The position numbers and the translations under genes were made by a program. A stretch of 64,000 nucleotides of DNA. Origin: JAKLIX01 sp964605655 (GTDB lineage: Bacteria; Bacteroidota; Bacteroidia; Bacteroidales; CAIXZF01). Shown here piece by piece: positions 27,429 through 36,657 of this stretch. Positions within the stretch are counted from its first letter, which is position 1, and each line of letters begins with the position of its first letter. Under the pieces are notes generated by a model. It did not search any database. It worked only from the letters and a program-made list of their open reading frames with translations, and had not been told where the DNA came from. The DNA is taken from positions 158,208 to 222,207 of the forward strand of contig CAZSDK010000002.1 in NCBI GenBank assembly GCA_964605655.1, in the 5' to 3' direction.

Positions 27429-29108
27429 ATGTCAGACGATAAAAAGATCATCTTTTCAATGATTGGGGTGAACAAGATCTTCCCCCCTCACAAACAGGTG
27501 TTGAAAGACATCTACCTCTCCTTTTACTATGGAGCTAAAATTGGAATCATCGGCTTGAACGGAAGCGGAAAATCGACCCTGCTGAAGATCATTGCCGGTG
27601 TAGAAAAATCTTTCCAGGGCCAGGTGGTGTTTTCTCCGGGATATTCGGTAGGGTACCTGGAGCAGGACCCATTGCTGGAGAATCAGAAAACGGTCAGGGA
27701 GATCGTGGAAGAAGGAGTAAAAGAGACCGTTGAACTGCTCAGGGAATATGAAGAAGTGAACAACCGTTTCTCAGAACCTCTTTCGGATGCAGAAATGGAT
27801 AAACTGATACAACGTCAGGGGGAACTGACCGAGCTTCTGGAACAACATGATGCCTGGGAACTTGACAGCAAACTGGAAAGGGCCATGGATGCTTTGCGCT
27901 GTCCCGATGAGGATGCCCTGGTGGCGAACCTTTCAGGAGGAGAGAGAAGAAGGGTCGCCTTATGCCGTTTGTTGTTGCAGGAACCTGACATACTGTTATT
28001 GGATGAGCCGACCAACCATCTGGATGCTGAATCGGTGCAATGGCTGGAACAACATCTCCAGCAATATAAAGGGACCGTGATCGCGGTAACACATGACCGG
28101 TATTTTTTAGATAACGTGGCCGGCTGGATACTGGAATTAGACCGTGGCGAGGGTATCCCCTGGCAGGGTAACTACTCCTCCTGGCTCGACCAGAAGACAC
28201 AGCGCCTGGCGATGGAAGAAAAAACCGAATCGCGAAGGAGGAAGACCCTGGAGAGGGAGCTGGAATGGGTGAGGATGTCACCCAAAGCCCGGCAGTCGAA
28301 AGGAAAGGCCAGACTCAGCGCTTATGAGCGCCTGCTCAATGAAGACAGCAAAGAAAAGGAAGAACGCCTGGAGATCTTCATTCCTAACGGGCCCCGACTG
28401 GGCAATGTGGTGATTGAAGCCCAGGGGGTGAGCAAATCCTTTGGAGACAAGATCTTGTTCGAGGATCTTACCTTCACCCTGCCTCCGAACGGCATCGTCG
28501 GGGTCATAGGACCCAATGGAGCGGGAAAAACCACCCTGTTCCGGATGATCATCGGGTCCGAGATGGCCGACTCAGGAAGCTTCTCAACCGGTGAAACCGT
28601 GAAAGTGGGATATATCGATCAGAGTCACGCCTCCATTGATCCGGAAAAGACCGTGTACCAGGTGATCTCCGGCGAAAGTGAGATACTCACCATGGGAGGC
28701 CGCAGCATGAATGCCAGGGCCTATGTGGCCAGGTTCAATTTCTCAGGTGCCGACCAGGAGAAAAAATGTGGTGTCCTCTCCGGCGGGGAGAGGAACAGGC
28801 TGCATCTTGCCCTCACCCTGAAGGAGGAAGCCAATGTTCTGCTCCTCGACGAACCTACCAACGATATTGATGTCAACACCCTCAGGGCACTGGAAGAAGG
28901 CCTGGACAATTTCGCCGGCTGCGCCGTCATCATCTCCCATGACCGTTGGTTCCTGGACCGCGTGGCCACCCATATCCTGGCTTTCGAAGGGAACTCCTCT
29001 GTGTACTACTTTGAAGGCAGCTATTCCGACTATGAAGAGAACCGCAAAAAGAGGACAGGAGATACTTCTCCTCATAAAATCAGGTATAAAAAACTGGTAA
29101 AAGACTGA
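27429..29108 (+). CDS. ettA: ABC-F family ATPase, EttA type
   Basis: A 559-residue soluble protein with two ABC cassettes and no transmembrane part. It is like EttA, which binds the ribosomal E site and gates the first elongation cycle according to the ADP/ATP ratio. The first Walker A is GLNGSGKST and the first signature LSGGERRRVALCRLL with LLLDEPTNHLDAES. The second Walker A is GPNGAGKTT, followed by LSGGERNRLHLALTL and LLLDEPTNDIDVNT. The interdomain linker is Arg/Lys-rich (KARQSKGKARL). The start at ATG 27429 (MSDDKK) fits the family; the frame stays open further upstream inside the glycosyltransferase gene. Confidence 0.92.
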   Translation: MSDDKKIIFSMIGVNKIFPPHKQVLKDIYLSFYYGAKIGIIGLNGSGKSTLLKIIAGVEKSFQGQVVFSPGYSVGYLEQDPLLENQKTVREIVEEGVKETVELLREYEEVNNRFSEPLSDAEMDKLIQRQGELTELLEQHDAWELDSKLERAMDALRCPDEDALVANLSGGERRRVALCRLLLQEPDILLLDEPTNHLDAESVQWLEQHLQQYKGTVIAVTHDRYFLDNVAGWILELDRGEGIPWQGNYSSWLDQKTQRLAMEEKTESRRRKTLERELEWVRMSPKARQSKGKARLSAYERLLNEDSKEKEERLEIFIPNGPRLGNVVIEAQGVSKSFGDKILFEDLTFTLPPNGIVGVIGPNGAGKTTLFRMIIGSEMADSGSFSTGETVKVGYIDQSHASIDPEKTVYQVISGESEILTMGGRSMNARAYVARFNFSGADQEKKCGVLSGGERNRLHLALTLKEEANVLLLDEPTNDIDVNTLRALEEGLDNFAGCAVIISHDRWFLDRVATHILAFEGNSSVYYFEGSYSDYEENRKKRTGDTSPHKIRYKKLVKD

Positions 29109-29161
29109 ACCTGGAACAACCAAACAAAATAATAATCCATCTATACCATAAAACGCCATCC

Positions 29162-30544
29162 TTGTCACAAAAACCATCCATACCCAAAGGCACCCGCGAC
29201 TTCTCCCCTGAGGAGATGGTCCGGAGAAACTACATTTTTGATACCATCCGAAGTGTTTTTACGAACTATGGCTATGCCCCCATCGAGACACCTGCCATGG
29301 AGAACCTTACCACCCTCCTGGGAAAGTATGGAGATGAAGGGGACAAGCTTTTATTCAGGATCCTCAACTCCGGTGATTTTCTGCAGTCTGCCAGGCTGTT
29401 TGATGAAGCCGGTAAGATGGATGAGAAGATCAGCTCGGCACATCTTGCTTCCCTGATCACGGAAAAAGGGCTGCGGTATGACCTGACGGTGCCTTTTGCC
29501 CGGTTTGTGGTACAAAGACGCAATGAGATCACCTTCCCGTTCAAACGCTATCAGATCCAACCTGTATGGAGGGCCGACAGGCCACAAAAAGGACGTTACC
29601 GCGAATTCTACCAATGCGACGTGGATGTGATAGGCAGCAGTTCCCTGTTAAACGAGGTTGAACTCATACAGATCATCAGGGATGTTTTTTCCGCACTCCA
29701 GATTCCCATCCGCATTAAAGTCAACAACCGGAAGATCCTGGCAGGAATAGCGGAAGTGATAGGCGAACCCGGAAAATTCGGGATGATCACCACGGCCATC
29801 GATAAACTTGAAAAGATAGGTCCTGACCTGGTGAGAGAAGAGCTGCTCAAAGCAGGCCTCCAGCCTGAATCATGGGACCGTCTCCTCCCCTTTCTCGAGA
29901 TGAGCCAGGCATTCGATGAACAGTATAAACTGCTTTCTTCCCTGATGGCTGAATCGGAGACAGGTACACAAGGGCTTAAAGAAATACAGACCCTTTTTCG
30001 TTACCTGAACCATCTGGAGGTCTCAGAGGCCCTGGAACTCGACCTGACCCTGGCCCGCGGCCTCAATTATTACACGGGCACCATCATCGAAGTTAAAGCC
30101 AGGGATGTGGCCATCGGTAGCATCTGTGGAGGAGGCAGGTACGATGACCTGACCGGGATTTTCGGAATGCCCGGGGTCTCTGGAGTGGGTATTTCCTTCG
30201 GTGCTGACCGCATTTACGATGTCCTGACCGAAACCCATCATTTCCCAAAAGAAATGAGCGCTTCCACTAAAGTGCTGATTATCAACTTTGGTCAGGAGGA
30301 AGAGTTTTTTGCGCTCGGTCTCCTGAAGAGGATACGAGAAAAGAAAGTCCCTGCTGAGTTCTACCCTGATCCCGCAGGATTGAAGAAACAGTTTTCTTAT
30401 GCCGACTCGAAGAATATCCCGTATGTGGTGATCGCGGGACCTGATGAGATCACCAATGGCACAGTTACCTTAAAAGACATGAAGACCGGGGACCAGGGCC
30501 CCATGACCGTTAGTGAACTCATTTCTTTTCTTAACGATCTGTAA
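29162..30544 (+). CDS. hisS: Histidyl-tRNA synthetase
   Basis: Class II aminoacyl-tRNA synthetase that charges tRNA-His. Translation starts at TTG 29162, giving the conserved opening KPSIPKGTRDFSP. Motif 2 is in FRILNSGDFLQ through KRYQIQPVWRADRPQKGRYREFYQCD. The histidine-A motif is LARGLNYYTGTI, and GGGRYDDL and GVGISFGADRI belong to motif 3. An anticodon-binding domain closes the protein (460 residues). It follows ettA by 53 bp and no separate promoter was recognised. No T-box-like leader is seen. Confidence 0.96.
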   Translation: MSQKPSIPKGTRDFSPEEMVRRNYIFDTIRSVFTNYGYAPIETPAMENLTTLLGKYGDEGDKLLFRILNSGDFLQSARLFDEAGKMDEKISSAHLASLITEKGLRYDLTVPFARFVVQRRNEITFPFKRYQIQPVWRADRPQKGRYREFYQCDVDVIGSSSLLNEVELIQIIRDVFSALQIPIRIKVNNRKILAGIAEVIGEPGKFGMITTAIDKLEKIGPDLVREELLKAGLQPESWDRLLPFLEMSQAFDEQYKLLSSLMAESETGTQGLKEIQTLFRYLNHLEVSEALELDLTLARGLNYYTGTIIEVKARDVAIGSICGGGRYDDLTGIFGMPGVSGVGISFGADRIYDVLTETHHFPKEMSASTKVLIINFGQEEEFFALGLLKRIREKKVPAEFYPDPAGLKKQFSYADSKNIPYVVIAGPDEITNGTVTLKDMKTGDQGPMTVSELISFLNDL

Positions 30545-30745
30545 TACTTTTTCATACCTTTACTCCCCAATCGAATCGATGGCTCATGTCATTTAACTGG
30601 CTGTTAAAATTTAAGATACAGATCAACCGCACCGGGCTTTTTACAGGCAGCGGAGCCTGAAGTTTACCATTTCATCTGCTCTTTTCTCAGGCTCAGACAT
30701 TCTTTCGGTCAATCCATCCAGTTTTTCACTATTAATACAATAAAT

Positions 30746-32290
30746 ATGACACTTATTATAAAAGGCGCCGGCCTGACCATTGAAGATGTGGTCCGCGTAG
30801 CCAGGCAACATGAAAAGATCGAGTTGCACGCAGAGGCAAAAAACCGCATTCTCGCCTGTCGTAAGATGCTTGAGAAGAAGATTGAAGCCGGAGAGATCAT
30901 GTATGGCATCAACACAGGTATCGGGGAATTTTCCGAGATTGTCCTGAATGGCTCCCAGGTACAGGATTTTCAGAAATATCTCATATACAATCACGCTGCA
31001 GGTATTGGAGAACCTTTCCCTGAAGAGATCGTCAGAGCCGCCATGGTGAGCCGTGTGAACGTGCATGCCCACGGTAACTCAGGCTGCAGGCTGGAGATCA
31101 CGCAAACACTGGTGGACATGCTCAATAAGGGGGTCACACCTTTTGTTTGTGAGAAAGGTTCGGTGGGAGCTTGCGGTGACCTCAGCCCAATGTCGCAGAT
31201 AGCCCTGTTAATGATGGGAGAAGGTAAAGCCTTTTACCGGGGGGAACTCCTGGAAGGGAAAGAAGCACTCTCCAGAGCAGGTATTCCTATTCCCGGTCTG
31301 CATGCCCGCGACGGACTGGCCACCATTAACGGTTCCAATGTGCTTACCGGTATGGCAGCCTTGATGATCTTCGACACCAACAACTGGCTGAAACAGGCAG
31401 AAATTGCCTGTGCCATGTCGCTCGAAGCACTCAAGGCCAACCTGAAACCATACAATCACAGAATATTGGAGGTGAGAGGATTTCCCGGTGGTATGCGTTC
31501 GGCGAAAGCCATCAGGAAGGTAACGGCAGGAGGCGACCTGGCAGAAGGTAAAATGAAGGTCAAAGTGCAGGATGCTTATTCCATGCGTTCCACACCCCAG
31601 GTGATCGGTGCTGCCCATGATGCCCTGGCCTGGGCAAGGTCTCAGGTGGAGATAGAGCTCAACGGAGTGGGTGACAACCCCATCTTCTTTGCTGAGGAAA
31701 ACCTCCAGCTATCGGGTGCCAATTTCCAGGGATCACCGGTGGCCGTTCCCATGGACATGGTCGGATACTGTGTCACCATGGTCAGCGTGCTCTCCGAAAG
31801 AAGAATGAACCGCCTCAACAACCCTGCCCTCAGTGTCGGGCTGCCCCCCTTTCTCACCAAAGGAGCCGGCATGTTTTCGGGTCTCATGCTCAGTCAGTAT
31901 ACCGCCGATATGCAAATCGTGGAACAAAGGATACTCTCGGTTCCTTCCTGCATCCAATCCATCCCCGCGGCTGCCGACCAGGAGGATTTTGTCTCCATGG
32001 GAATGAACGGTGCCCTGAAAAACAGAATGATCCTCGACAACGCATACGGAATCCTGGGTATTGAATTTATGGCCGCGACACAGGCTCTGGATCTGCGTGA
32101 GAAATTCGACGAACAGAAATACCAGTTTGGCAAAGGAACGCAAGTTGCAAAGGAAGTGATCAGGAAACACGTTGATTACCTCGACATCGACAGACCTCTT
32201 TATGACGACCACAACAAGATGAAAGCCCTTGTGAAATCCTGCGATATTTTGACCGCCGTGGAAAATGCCATCGGCAGCCTGGAATCATGA
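30746..32290 (+). CDS. hutH: Histidine ammonia-lyase-like MIO enzyme with an Ala-Cys-Gly triad
   Basis: Aromatic amino acid lyase that removes ammonia from histidine to give urocanate. The numbering coincides with the well-studied Pseudomonas histidase: Tyr53 in MYGINTGIGEF, His83 in YNHAAG, and residues 142-144 of the MIO loop. That loop reads GSVGACGDLSP, so Cys143 replaces the usual Ser. Position 82-83 is Asn-His, which supports histidine rather than phenylalanine or tyrosine preference. Length (514) is normal. No hutU, hutI or ftcD lies nearby. The next gene overlaps its stop by 4 bp. A 200-bp gap with no recognised promoter precedes it. Confidence 0.85.
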   Translation: MTLIIKGAGLTIEDVVRVARQHEKIELHAEAKNRILACRKMLEKKIEAGEIMYGINTGIGEFSEIVLNGSQVQDFQKYLIYNHAAGIGEPFPEEIVRAAMVSRVNVHAHGNSGCRLEITQTLVDMLNKGVTPFVCEKGSVGACGDLSPMSQIALLMMGEGKAFYRGELLEGKEALSRAGIPIPGLHARDGLATINGSNVLTGMAALMIFDTNNWLKQAEIACAMSLEALKANLKPYNHRILEVRGFPGGMRSAKAIRKVTAGGDLAEGKMKVKVQDAYSMRSTPQVIGAAHDALAWARSQVEIELNGVGDNPIFFAEENLQLSGANFQGSPVAVPMDMVGYCVTMVSVLSERRMNRLNNPALSVGLPPFLTKGAGMFSGLMLSQYTADMQIVEQRILSVPSCIQSIPAAADQEDFVSMGMNGALKNRMILDNAYGILGIEFMAATQALDLREKFDEQKYQFGKGTQVAKEVIRKHVDYLDIDRPLYDDHNKMKALVKSCDILTAVENAIGSLES

Positions 32291-32733
32291 ACGGGGCAGA
32301 TGAATCTCCCATGTCAGAACAAAGGCAGGCCATCCCTCCGGGAAGGCCTGCCTTCCTGACCTTTCTCTGCATCCTGACTTTCATCGGAAGCGGGATGCTC
32401 ACTTTTTCATTTTTCTTTGCCGGACTTTTCCGGCCTATGATCGTAAAAATAACCGAATTGCCGGAATTCAAATTACCCGGCATGGAAGTGTTCAAGAACA
32501 CACCCTCATGGGTGTTCCTTCTCGGGGCGGTACTGTATGCATTCTCCCTGGCAGGGAGTATTCTCATCTGGAACCTCAGAAAGATGGGATTTCATGTGTA
32601 CACGGTTGCCCAAATCGCCCTGCTCTTTCTTTCCACCTTCCTCATTTATCCCGGCGGTCTGCCTTCCGGTGACCTTCTCTTTACGGCATCCTTCATCTTG
32701 TTTTACGGCATGCATCTGCGGTTTATGAAATAA
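32287..32733 (+). CDS. Small integral membrane protein, function unknown
   Basis: A 148-residue protein that I do not recognise. After about 20 polar residues it has a strong hydrophobic helix (about 20-45), a short extracytoplasmic loop, then three more hydrophobic segments with RKMGFHVYTVAQ between two of them. This gives about four transmembrane helices. The start overlaps the stop of the lyase gene (ATGA), so it is translationally coupled. A transport or accessory role for the lyase would be speculation. Similar four-helix proteins are common in Bacteroidota. Confidence 0.7.
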   Translation: MNGADESPMSEQRQAIPPGRPAFLTFLCILTFIGSGMLTFSFFFAGLFRPMIVKITELPEFKLPGMEVFKNTPSWVFLLGAVLYAFSLAGSILIWNLRKMGFHVYTVAQIALLFLSTFLIYPGGLPSGDLLFTASFILFYGMHLRFMK

Positions 32734-32862
32734 CTTCCTGTCCTTTGCGTTGTATCCCAGGAACTTAGATCGTAGCACCCGAAATTTCGACTCGGAAAAA
32801 CTATCAACACCGAGTTGCTCAAAAAATTTTCTTCTGTTGTCAGAACCAGGGTATTGCAACCT

Positions 32863-32870
32863 TATCTTTG
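32863..32870 (+). promoter_or_regulatory. -7 element (TATCTTTG) upstream of the divIC/ftsB-like gene
   Basis: TATCTTTG lies 19 bp before the ATG at 32890, with a TTG at 32837-32839 (23-bp spacer). A 7-of-8 inverted repeat at 32789-32818 just upstream may be a weak terminator for the preceding gene. Confidence 0.5.
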
Positions 32871-32889
32871 TATCCAAGATTTATAAACC

Positions 32890-33192
32890 ATGGTACCCTT
32901 CATCCTTAAACTTGTCAAAAACAAGTATTTCATCACTACACTGGTCTTCCTCCTGTGGTTGTCGGTGTTCGACAGGAATAACCTGATCTCGCAATATGAA
33001 CTGTCCTCTACGCTTCAGGAACTCAAACAGCAAAAGAACTATTACCTCCAGGAAATCAGGAAAGACAAACAGACAACACACGAGCTTAAGACAGATCAGA
33101 AAAACCTCGAGAAATTCGCCCGTGAGAAATATTTGATGAAAAAGGAAGAAGAAGACCTGTTCATCATCGTTCCGGAAGAGCCGAAAAACTGA
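32890..33192 (+). CDS. DivIC/FtsB-like septum formation protein
   Basis: A 100-residue bitopic protein. One transmembrane helix (about 15-32, FITTLVFLLWLSVF) is followed by a short DRNNLI linker and a coiled coil over about 40-75. The ending, FAREKYLMKKEEEDLFIIV, is the conserved DivIC/FtsB pattern. These proteins join FtsL and FtsQ/DivIB in the divisome. It has its own -7 element and ends 3 bp before the convergent stop of priA. Family and topology are clear; the choice between the names ftsB and divIC is conventional. Confidence 0.85.
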   Translation: MVPFILKLVKNKYFITTLVFLLWLSVFDRNNLISQYELSSTLQELKQQKNYYLQEIRKDKQTTHELKTDQKNLEKFAREKYLMKKEEEDLFIIVPEEPKN

Positions 33193-33195
33193 TCC

Positions 33196-35682
33196 CTAAA
33201 CAGGATCTACATCGATGCCGGTCTTTACGGATTTAAACAGAGGTTGTTTCCCTGCTTCTGTTATCTTATTGACAATCTGATCTTTAATCTTTCCCAAGAC
33301 CGCTTCTCTTTCTATTTTGATGAGGATCTGCTTGATGTACCACTGATTGATCCTCGAAACCAGCGGGAATTCAGGACCTATCACCCTCTTTCCAAGATCT
33401 TTTCTGAGGTTTTCTGCCAGGTACACAGCGGCTCTATTAAGGACCGAAGCATCCTTATGTTTCAATACCAAAAGAATCAGGCGGTAATATGGCGGATACA
33501 GAAACTCTTGTCTTTCTTTGAGTTGTTCCAGGTATAACCCTTCATAGTCGTTCCTGATCACCTGGTTGATGATGCGGTGACCCGGCGACCACGTCTGGAT
33601 GATCACCCGGCCTCTCTTTTTCTTCCGTCCTGAACGGCCGCTCACCTGTGCCATGAGTTGAAAACTCTTCTCATAGGATCTGAAGTCAGGGTAGGTGAGC
33701 TGGTTATCTGCATTCAGAATACCCACCAGGGTGACCCGGTCAAAATCCAGTCCCTTGGTCACCATCTGTGTACCCACAAGAATATCGATGTCCCCTGACT
33801 CAAAATCACCCAGGATCTTCTGATAGGCATATTTTCCACGGGTCGAATCCAGGTCCATCCTGGCAATCCTGGCTTCAGGGAAAAAGACCGAGAGCTCTTC
33901 CTCCACCTTCTCTGTACCAAACCCACTCATCTTCAGACTGGAACCACCACATCCCTCGCAATGGGTCATCACCCTGACTGAATATCCGCAGTAATGACAA
34001 CGGAGTTCATTATTGATCTTATGGTAGGTAAGGGTCACATCGCAGTTTTTGCATTCAGGTGTCCACTGACAGGTGTCACAGACCAGACGGAGTGAGAATC
34101 CCCTCCGGTTCTGGAAGAGAATCACCTGTTCCTTGTTTTGCAGGACCCCGTCCATGGCATCCAGCAAGACTTGTGAATAGTGGGAATGGACTCTTTTTTT
34201 TATGGTCTCTGCTTTCATATCGACCACCTCTACTTCCGGCAGTTCAATGCCTCCATACCTCTCGGTCAGGGTCACCAGGCCATATCTTCCTGTCCTTGCA
34301 TTGAAATAGGATTCTATGGAGGGAGTGGCCGTCCCCAGCAACACCCTGGCCTCGTGCATGCGACCCAGCACGATGGCGGCATCCCTGGCATGGTAACGGG
34401 GTGGCGGGTCGTGCTGCTTGTATGAAGAGTCATGCTCCTCATCCACAATGATGAGTCCCAGGTTGCTGAAAGGCAGGAACAGGGCAGACCTTGCCCCCAG
34501 AATGACCTGGTACGGATGGTCTTCCGTGCTCCACTTCTTCTGGAGCACTTTTCTCCAGATTTCGACCTTCTCCTGCTCATTATACTTGGAATGGTAAACC
34601 CCCACCCTGTCACCAAAGAACTTCCTTAACCTGTCGATGATCTGGGTAGTAAGCGCGATCTCAGGAAGAAGGTACAGCACTTGCTTTCCCTGAAGAAGGG
34701 TCTCCTGGATGAGCTTCACATAGATCTCTGTCTTTCCGCTTGAGGTGACTCCGTGCAGAAGCACCGCGTTCTTCTCGAGGAAAAGTTGCCTGACATGACG
34801 GATGGCGATCTCCTGGAACGGGCTGAGTATGATGTTGTCCGGTGATTGGCTTTCTTTCACCTCTCCCAGCCTGCTCACCACTTCCTCACTCAGCAAAAAA
34901 ATACCCTTGCCGGTCATGGCCTTCATGGTGGCATGGGTGGCATCAGATTCTTTCAGCAACAAGGCCTGCTTGACCTTGTCCTTTTTCATCGACCTGCTCA
35001 GGTGAAGATAGGTCATAAGGACCTGCAGCTGCTTCTCCGATCTCTTGCTCAAACGCCCGAACAATTCCTGGAGGTTCTCTTCATTCAAATAGGCGTCACT
35101 GAGGGTGACGAACCATTCCTTCTTAGGGATGTACCGCTCCTGGAGGTCTTCATAAATCTCTACCACCCTCTTCTCAACCAGGCTTTTAATCACCGGCATT
35201 ATTTTCTTGATCCCCAGGATCACGGAAACTTCCTGCAGGCTCACTACTTTCCGGACATCAACGGCCTCAAAGACCAGGAACTCCCTGTCAGTAAGCAACT
35301 GGGTATCCCCCTGATAAAGGGGATTCATCACCAGCTTGCTTTCGCTGGTGAGTTTCAGTCCGGAGGGTAGGGCGGCGTTCATCACCTCGCCGGTATGACA
35401 CAGATAATATTGGCTCATCCAGTCCCAGAATTCCATTTGCTGCTGGTTCACCAGGGGCAGGTCATCAAGGACCGACAGGATCTGTTTGGGTTCAAAACGG
35501 TCAGGCTTGGTATGATGAATTTCCCGAACAATGGCCGAGTACACGCGATTGCTACCAAATTGCACTTCTACCCGTTTCCCGGGCCCTACCAGATCGAGGC
35601 ATTCTTCGGGCACCGAATAACAGAAAGTACCTGCTACGGGCAGGGGGAGTATGACTTCAACGTATGTCGTTATTGCTCCCAT
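33196..35682 (-). CDS. priA: Primosomal replication helicase PriA
   Basis: Superfamily 2 helicase that reloads the replisome at repaired forks. The N-terminal 3'-DNA-binding domain precedes Walker A in LLHGVTSSGKTEIY, and box II is IIVDEEHDSSYKQ. Four Cys pairs form the zinc-binding insert (CDTCQWTPECKNC and CHYCGYSVRVMTHCEGC), and ILVGTQMVTKGLDFDRV is the conserved motif V region. Length is 828 residues. Its ATG immediately follows the TAA stop of pfkA with no gap, so the pair is tightly coupled. Confidence 0.96.
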   Translation of the reverse strand: MGAITTYVEVILPLPVAGTFCYSVPEECLDLVGPGKRVEVQFGSNRVYSAIVREIHHTKPDRFEPKQILSVLDDLPLVNQQQMEFWDWMSQYYLCHTGEVMNAALPSGLKLTSESKLVMNPLYQGDTQLLTDREFLVFEAVDVRKVVSLQEVSVILGIKKIMPVIKSLVEKRVVEIYEDLQERYIPKKEWFVTLSDAYLNEENLQELFGRLSKRSEKQLQVLMTYLHLSRSMKKDKVKQALLLKESDATHATMKAMTGKGIFLLSEEVVSRLGEVKESQSPDNIILSPFQEIAIRHVRQLFLEKNAVLLHGVTSSGKTEIYVKLIQETLLQGKQVLYLLPEIALTTQIIDRLRKFFGDRVGVYHSKYNEQEKVEIWRKVLQKKWSTEDHPYQVILGARSALFLPFSNLGLIIVDEEHDSSYKQHDPPPRYHARDAAIVLGRMHEARVLLGTATPSIESYFNARTGRYGLVTLTERYGGIELPEVEVVDMKAETIKKRVHSHYSQVLLDAMDGVLQNKEQVILFQNRRGFSLRLVCDTCQWTPECKNCDVTLTYHKINNELRCHYCGYSVRVMTHCEGCGGSSLKMSGFGTEKVEEELSVFFPEARIARMDLDSTRGKYAYQKILGDFESGDIDILVGTQMVTKGLDFDRVTLVGILNADNQLTYPDFRSYEKSFQLMAQVSGRSGRKKKRGRVIIQTWSPGHRIINQVIRNDYEGLYLEQLKERQEFLYPPYYRLILLVLKHKDASVLNRAAVYLAENLRKDLGKRVIGPEFPLVSRINQWYIKQILIKIEREAVLGKIKDQIVNKITEAGKQPLFKSVKTGIDVDPV

Positions 35683-36657
35683 TTACAGGGAGAGGACTTT
35701 TGCCATTTCCAGCAGACTCGGATTGACGGAAGGATGCTGTTTGGTGGCTTTTTCAAAGGGAGTAAAGGTAATCTTCCCTGCCATGGTACCTACCATGACG
35801 CTTTTCTCACCCCTGAGCAGCGCCCGTACTGCCTCGTAACCCAGGGTACTGGCAAGAACCCTGTCGTTACAGCTGGGGCTCCCTCCTCTCTGAATATGTC
35901 CCAGGACGGTCACCCTGGTCTTATAGTGGATAAACCTTTCTTGCACTTTACGGGCTACCTCATAGGCACCTCCTTCTTCATCCCCTTCAGCCACGACAAT
36001 AATACCGGAAGATTTGTGTTTCATCCAGTCTGATTCCAGTTTTTCCACCAGCTGATCGATGGTGGTCTTTTCTTCCGGAATGAGGATATCCTCTGCACCC
36101 GTTGCGATACCTGAGCTGAGTGCAATAAAACCGGCATCTCTTCCCATCACCTCCACAAAAAATAAACGGTCGTGGGAGCTGGCTGTGTCTTTGATCTTAT
36201 CAATGGCTTCAACCACCGTGTTGATGGCCGTATCGTAACCTATGGTAAAATCGGTACCGTAAAGATCGTTGTCGATGGTACCCGGCAAACCCACCACTGG
36301 GAAATCAAACCTTTTCCCAAAGATATCGGCACCCCGGAAAGTCCCGTCTCCGCCAATGACCACGAGAGCATCGACCTTGAACCTGGAGAGGGTTTCCATG
36401 CCCTTTCGAATCCCTTCATCATGTATAAACCGTTCACTCCGTGCCGATTTTAAAATGGTCCCTCCCCGCTGAATGATATTTGAAACACAATAGGTGTTCA
36501 ATTCGACGCAGTCTCCATCGATAAGACCTTCGTAACCCCGGTAGAAACCGGTTACAGCGAGTCCGTGATGCAATGCGGTACGCGTTACCGCCCTGATGGC
36601 GGCGTTCATTCCGGGGGAGTCCCCCCCCGAAGTCAGTACTCCAATCCTATGTATCAT
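35683..36657 (-). CDS. pfkA: ATP-dependent 6-phosphofructokinase
   Basis: Phosphorylates fructose 6-phosphate in the committed step of glycolysis. Motifs are GVLTSGGDSPGMNAAIRAV at the nucleotide site, GGDGTFRGA, the catalytic PGTIDNDL with its base Asp, and GHIQRGGSPS near the C-terminal effector site. Starting at ATG 36657 gives 324 residues, close to the bacterial norm. An in-frame ATG 33 bp upstream would add MNCMRDLKELR, which is not family-like. The start overlaps the end of the RlmL-type gene by 11 bp. Confidence 0.95.
   Translation of the reverse strand: MIHRIGVLTSGGDSPGMNAAIRAVTRTALHHGLAVTGFYRGYEGLIDGDCVELNTYCVSNIIQRGGTILKSARSERFIHDEGIRKGMETLSRFKVDALVVIGGDGTFRGADIFGKRFDFPVVGLPGTIDNDLYGTDFTIGYDTAINTVVEAIDKIKDTASSHDRLFFVEVMGRDAGFIALSSGIATGAEDILIPEEKTTIDQLVEKLESDWMKHKSSGIIVVAEGDEEGGAYEVARKVQERFIHYKTRVTVLGHIQRGGSPSCNDRVLASTLGYEAVRALLRGEKSVMVGTMAGKITFTPFEKATKQHPSVNPSLLEMAKVLSL

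Noticed and set aside
30586..30660. 24-residue frame (MSFNWLLKF...) upstream of hutH, considered as a leader peptide
   Set aside because: It has no histidine run, no attenuator-like alternative hairpins and no promoter close by. Too short to support.
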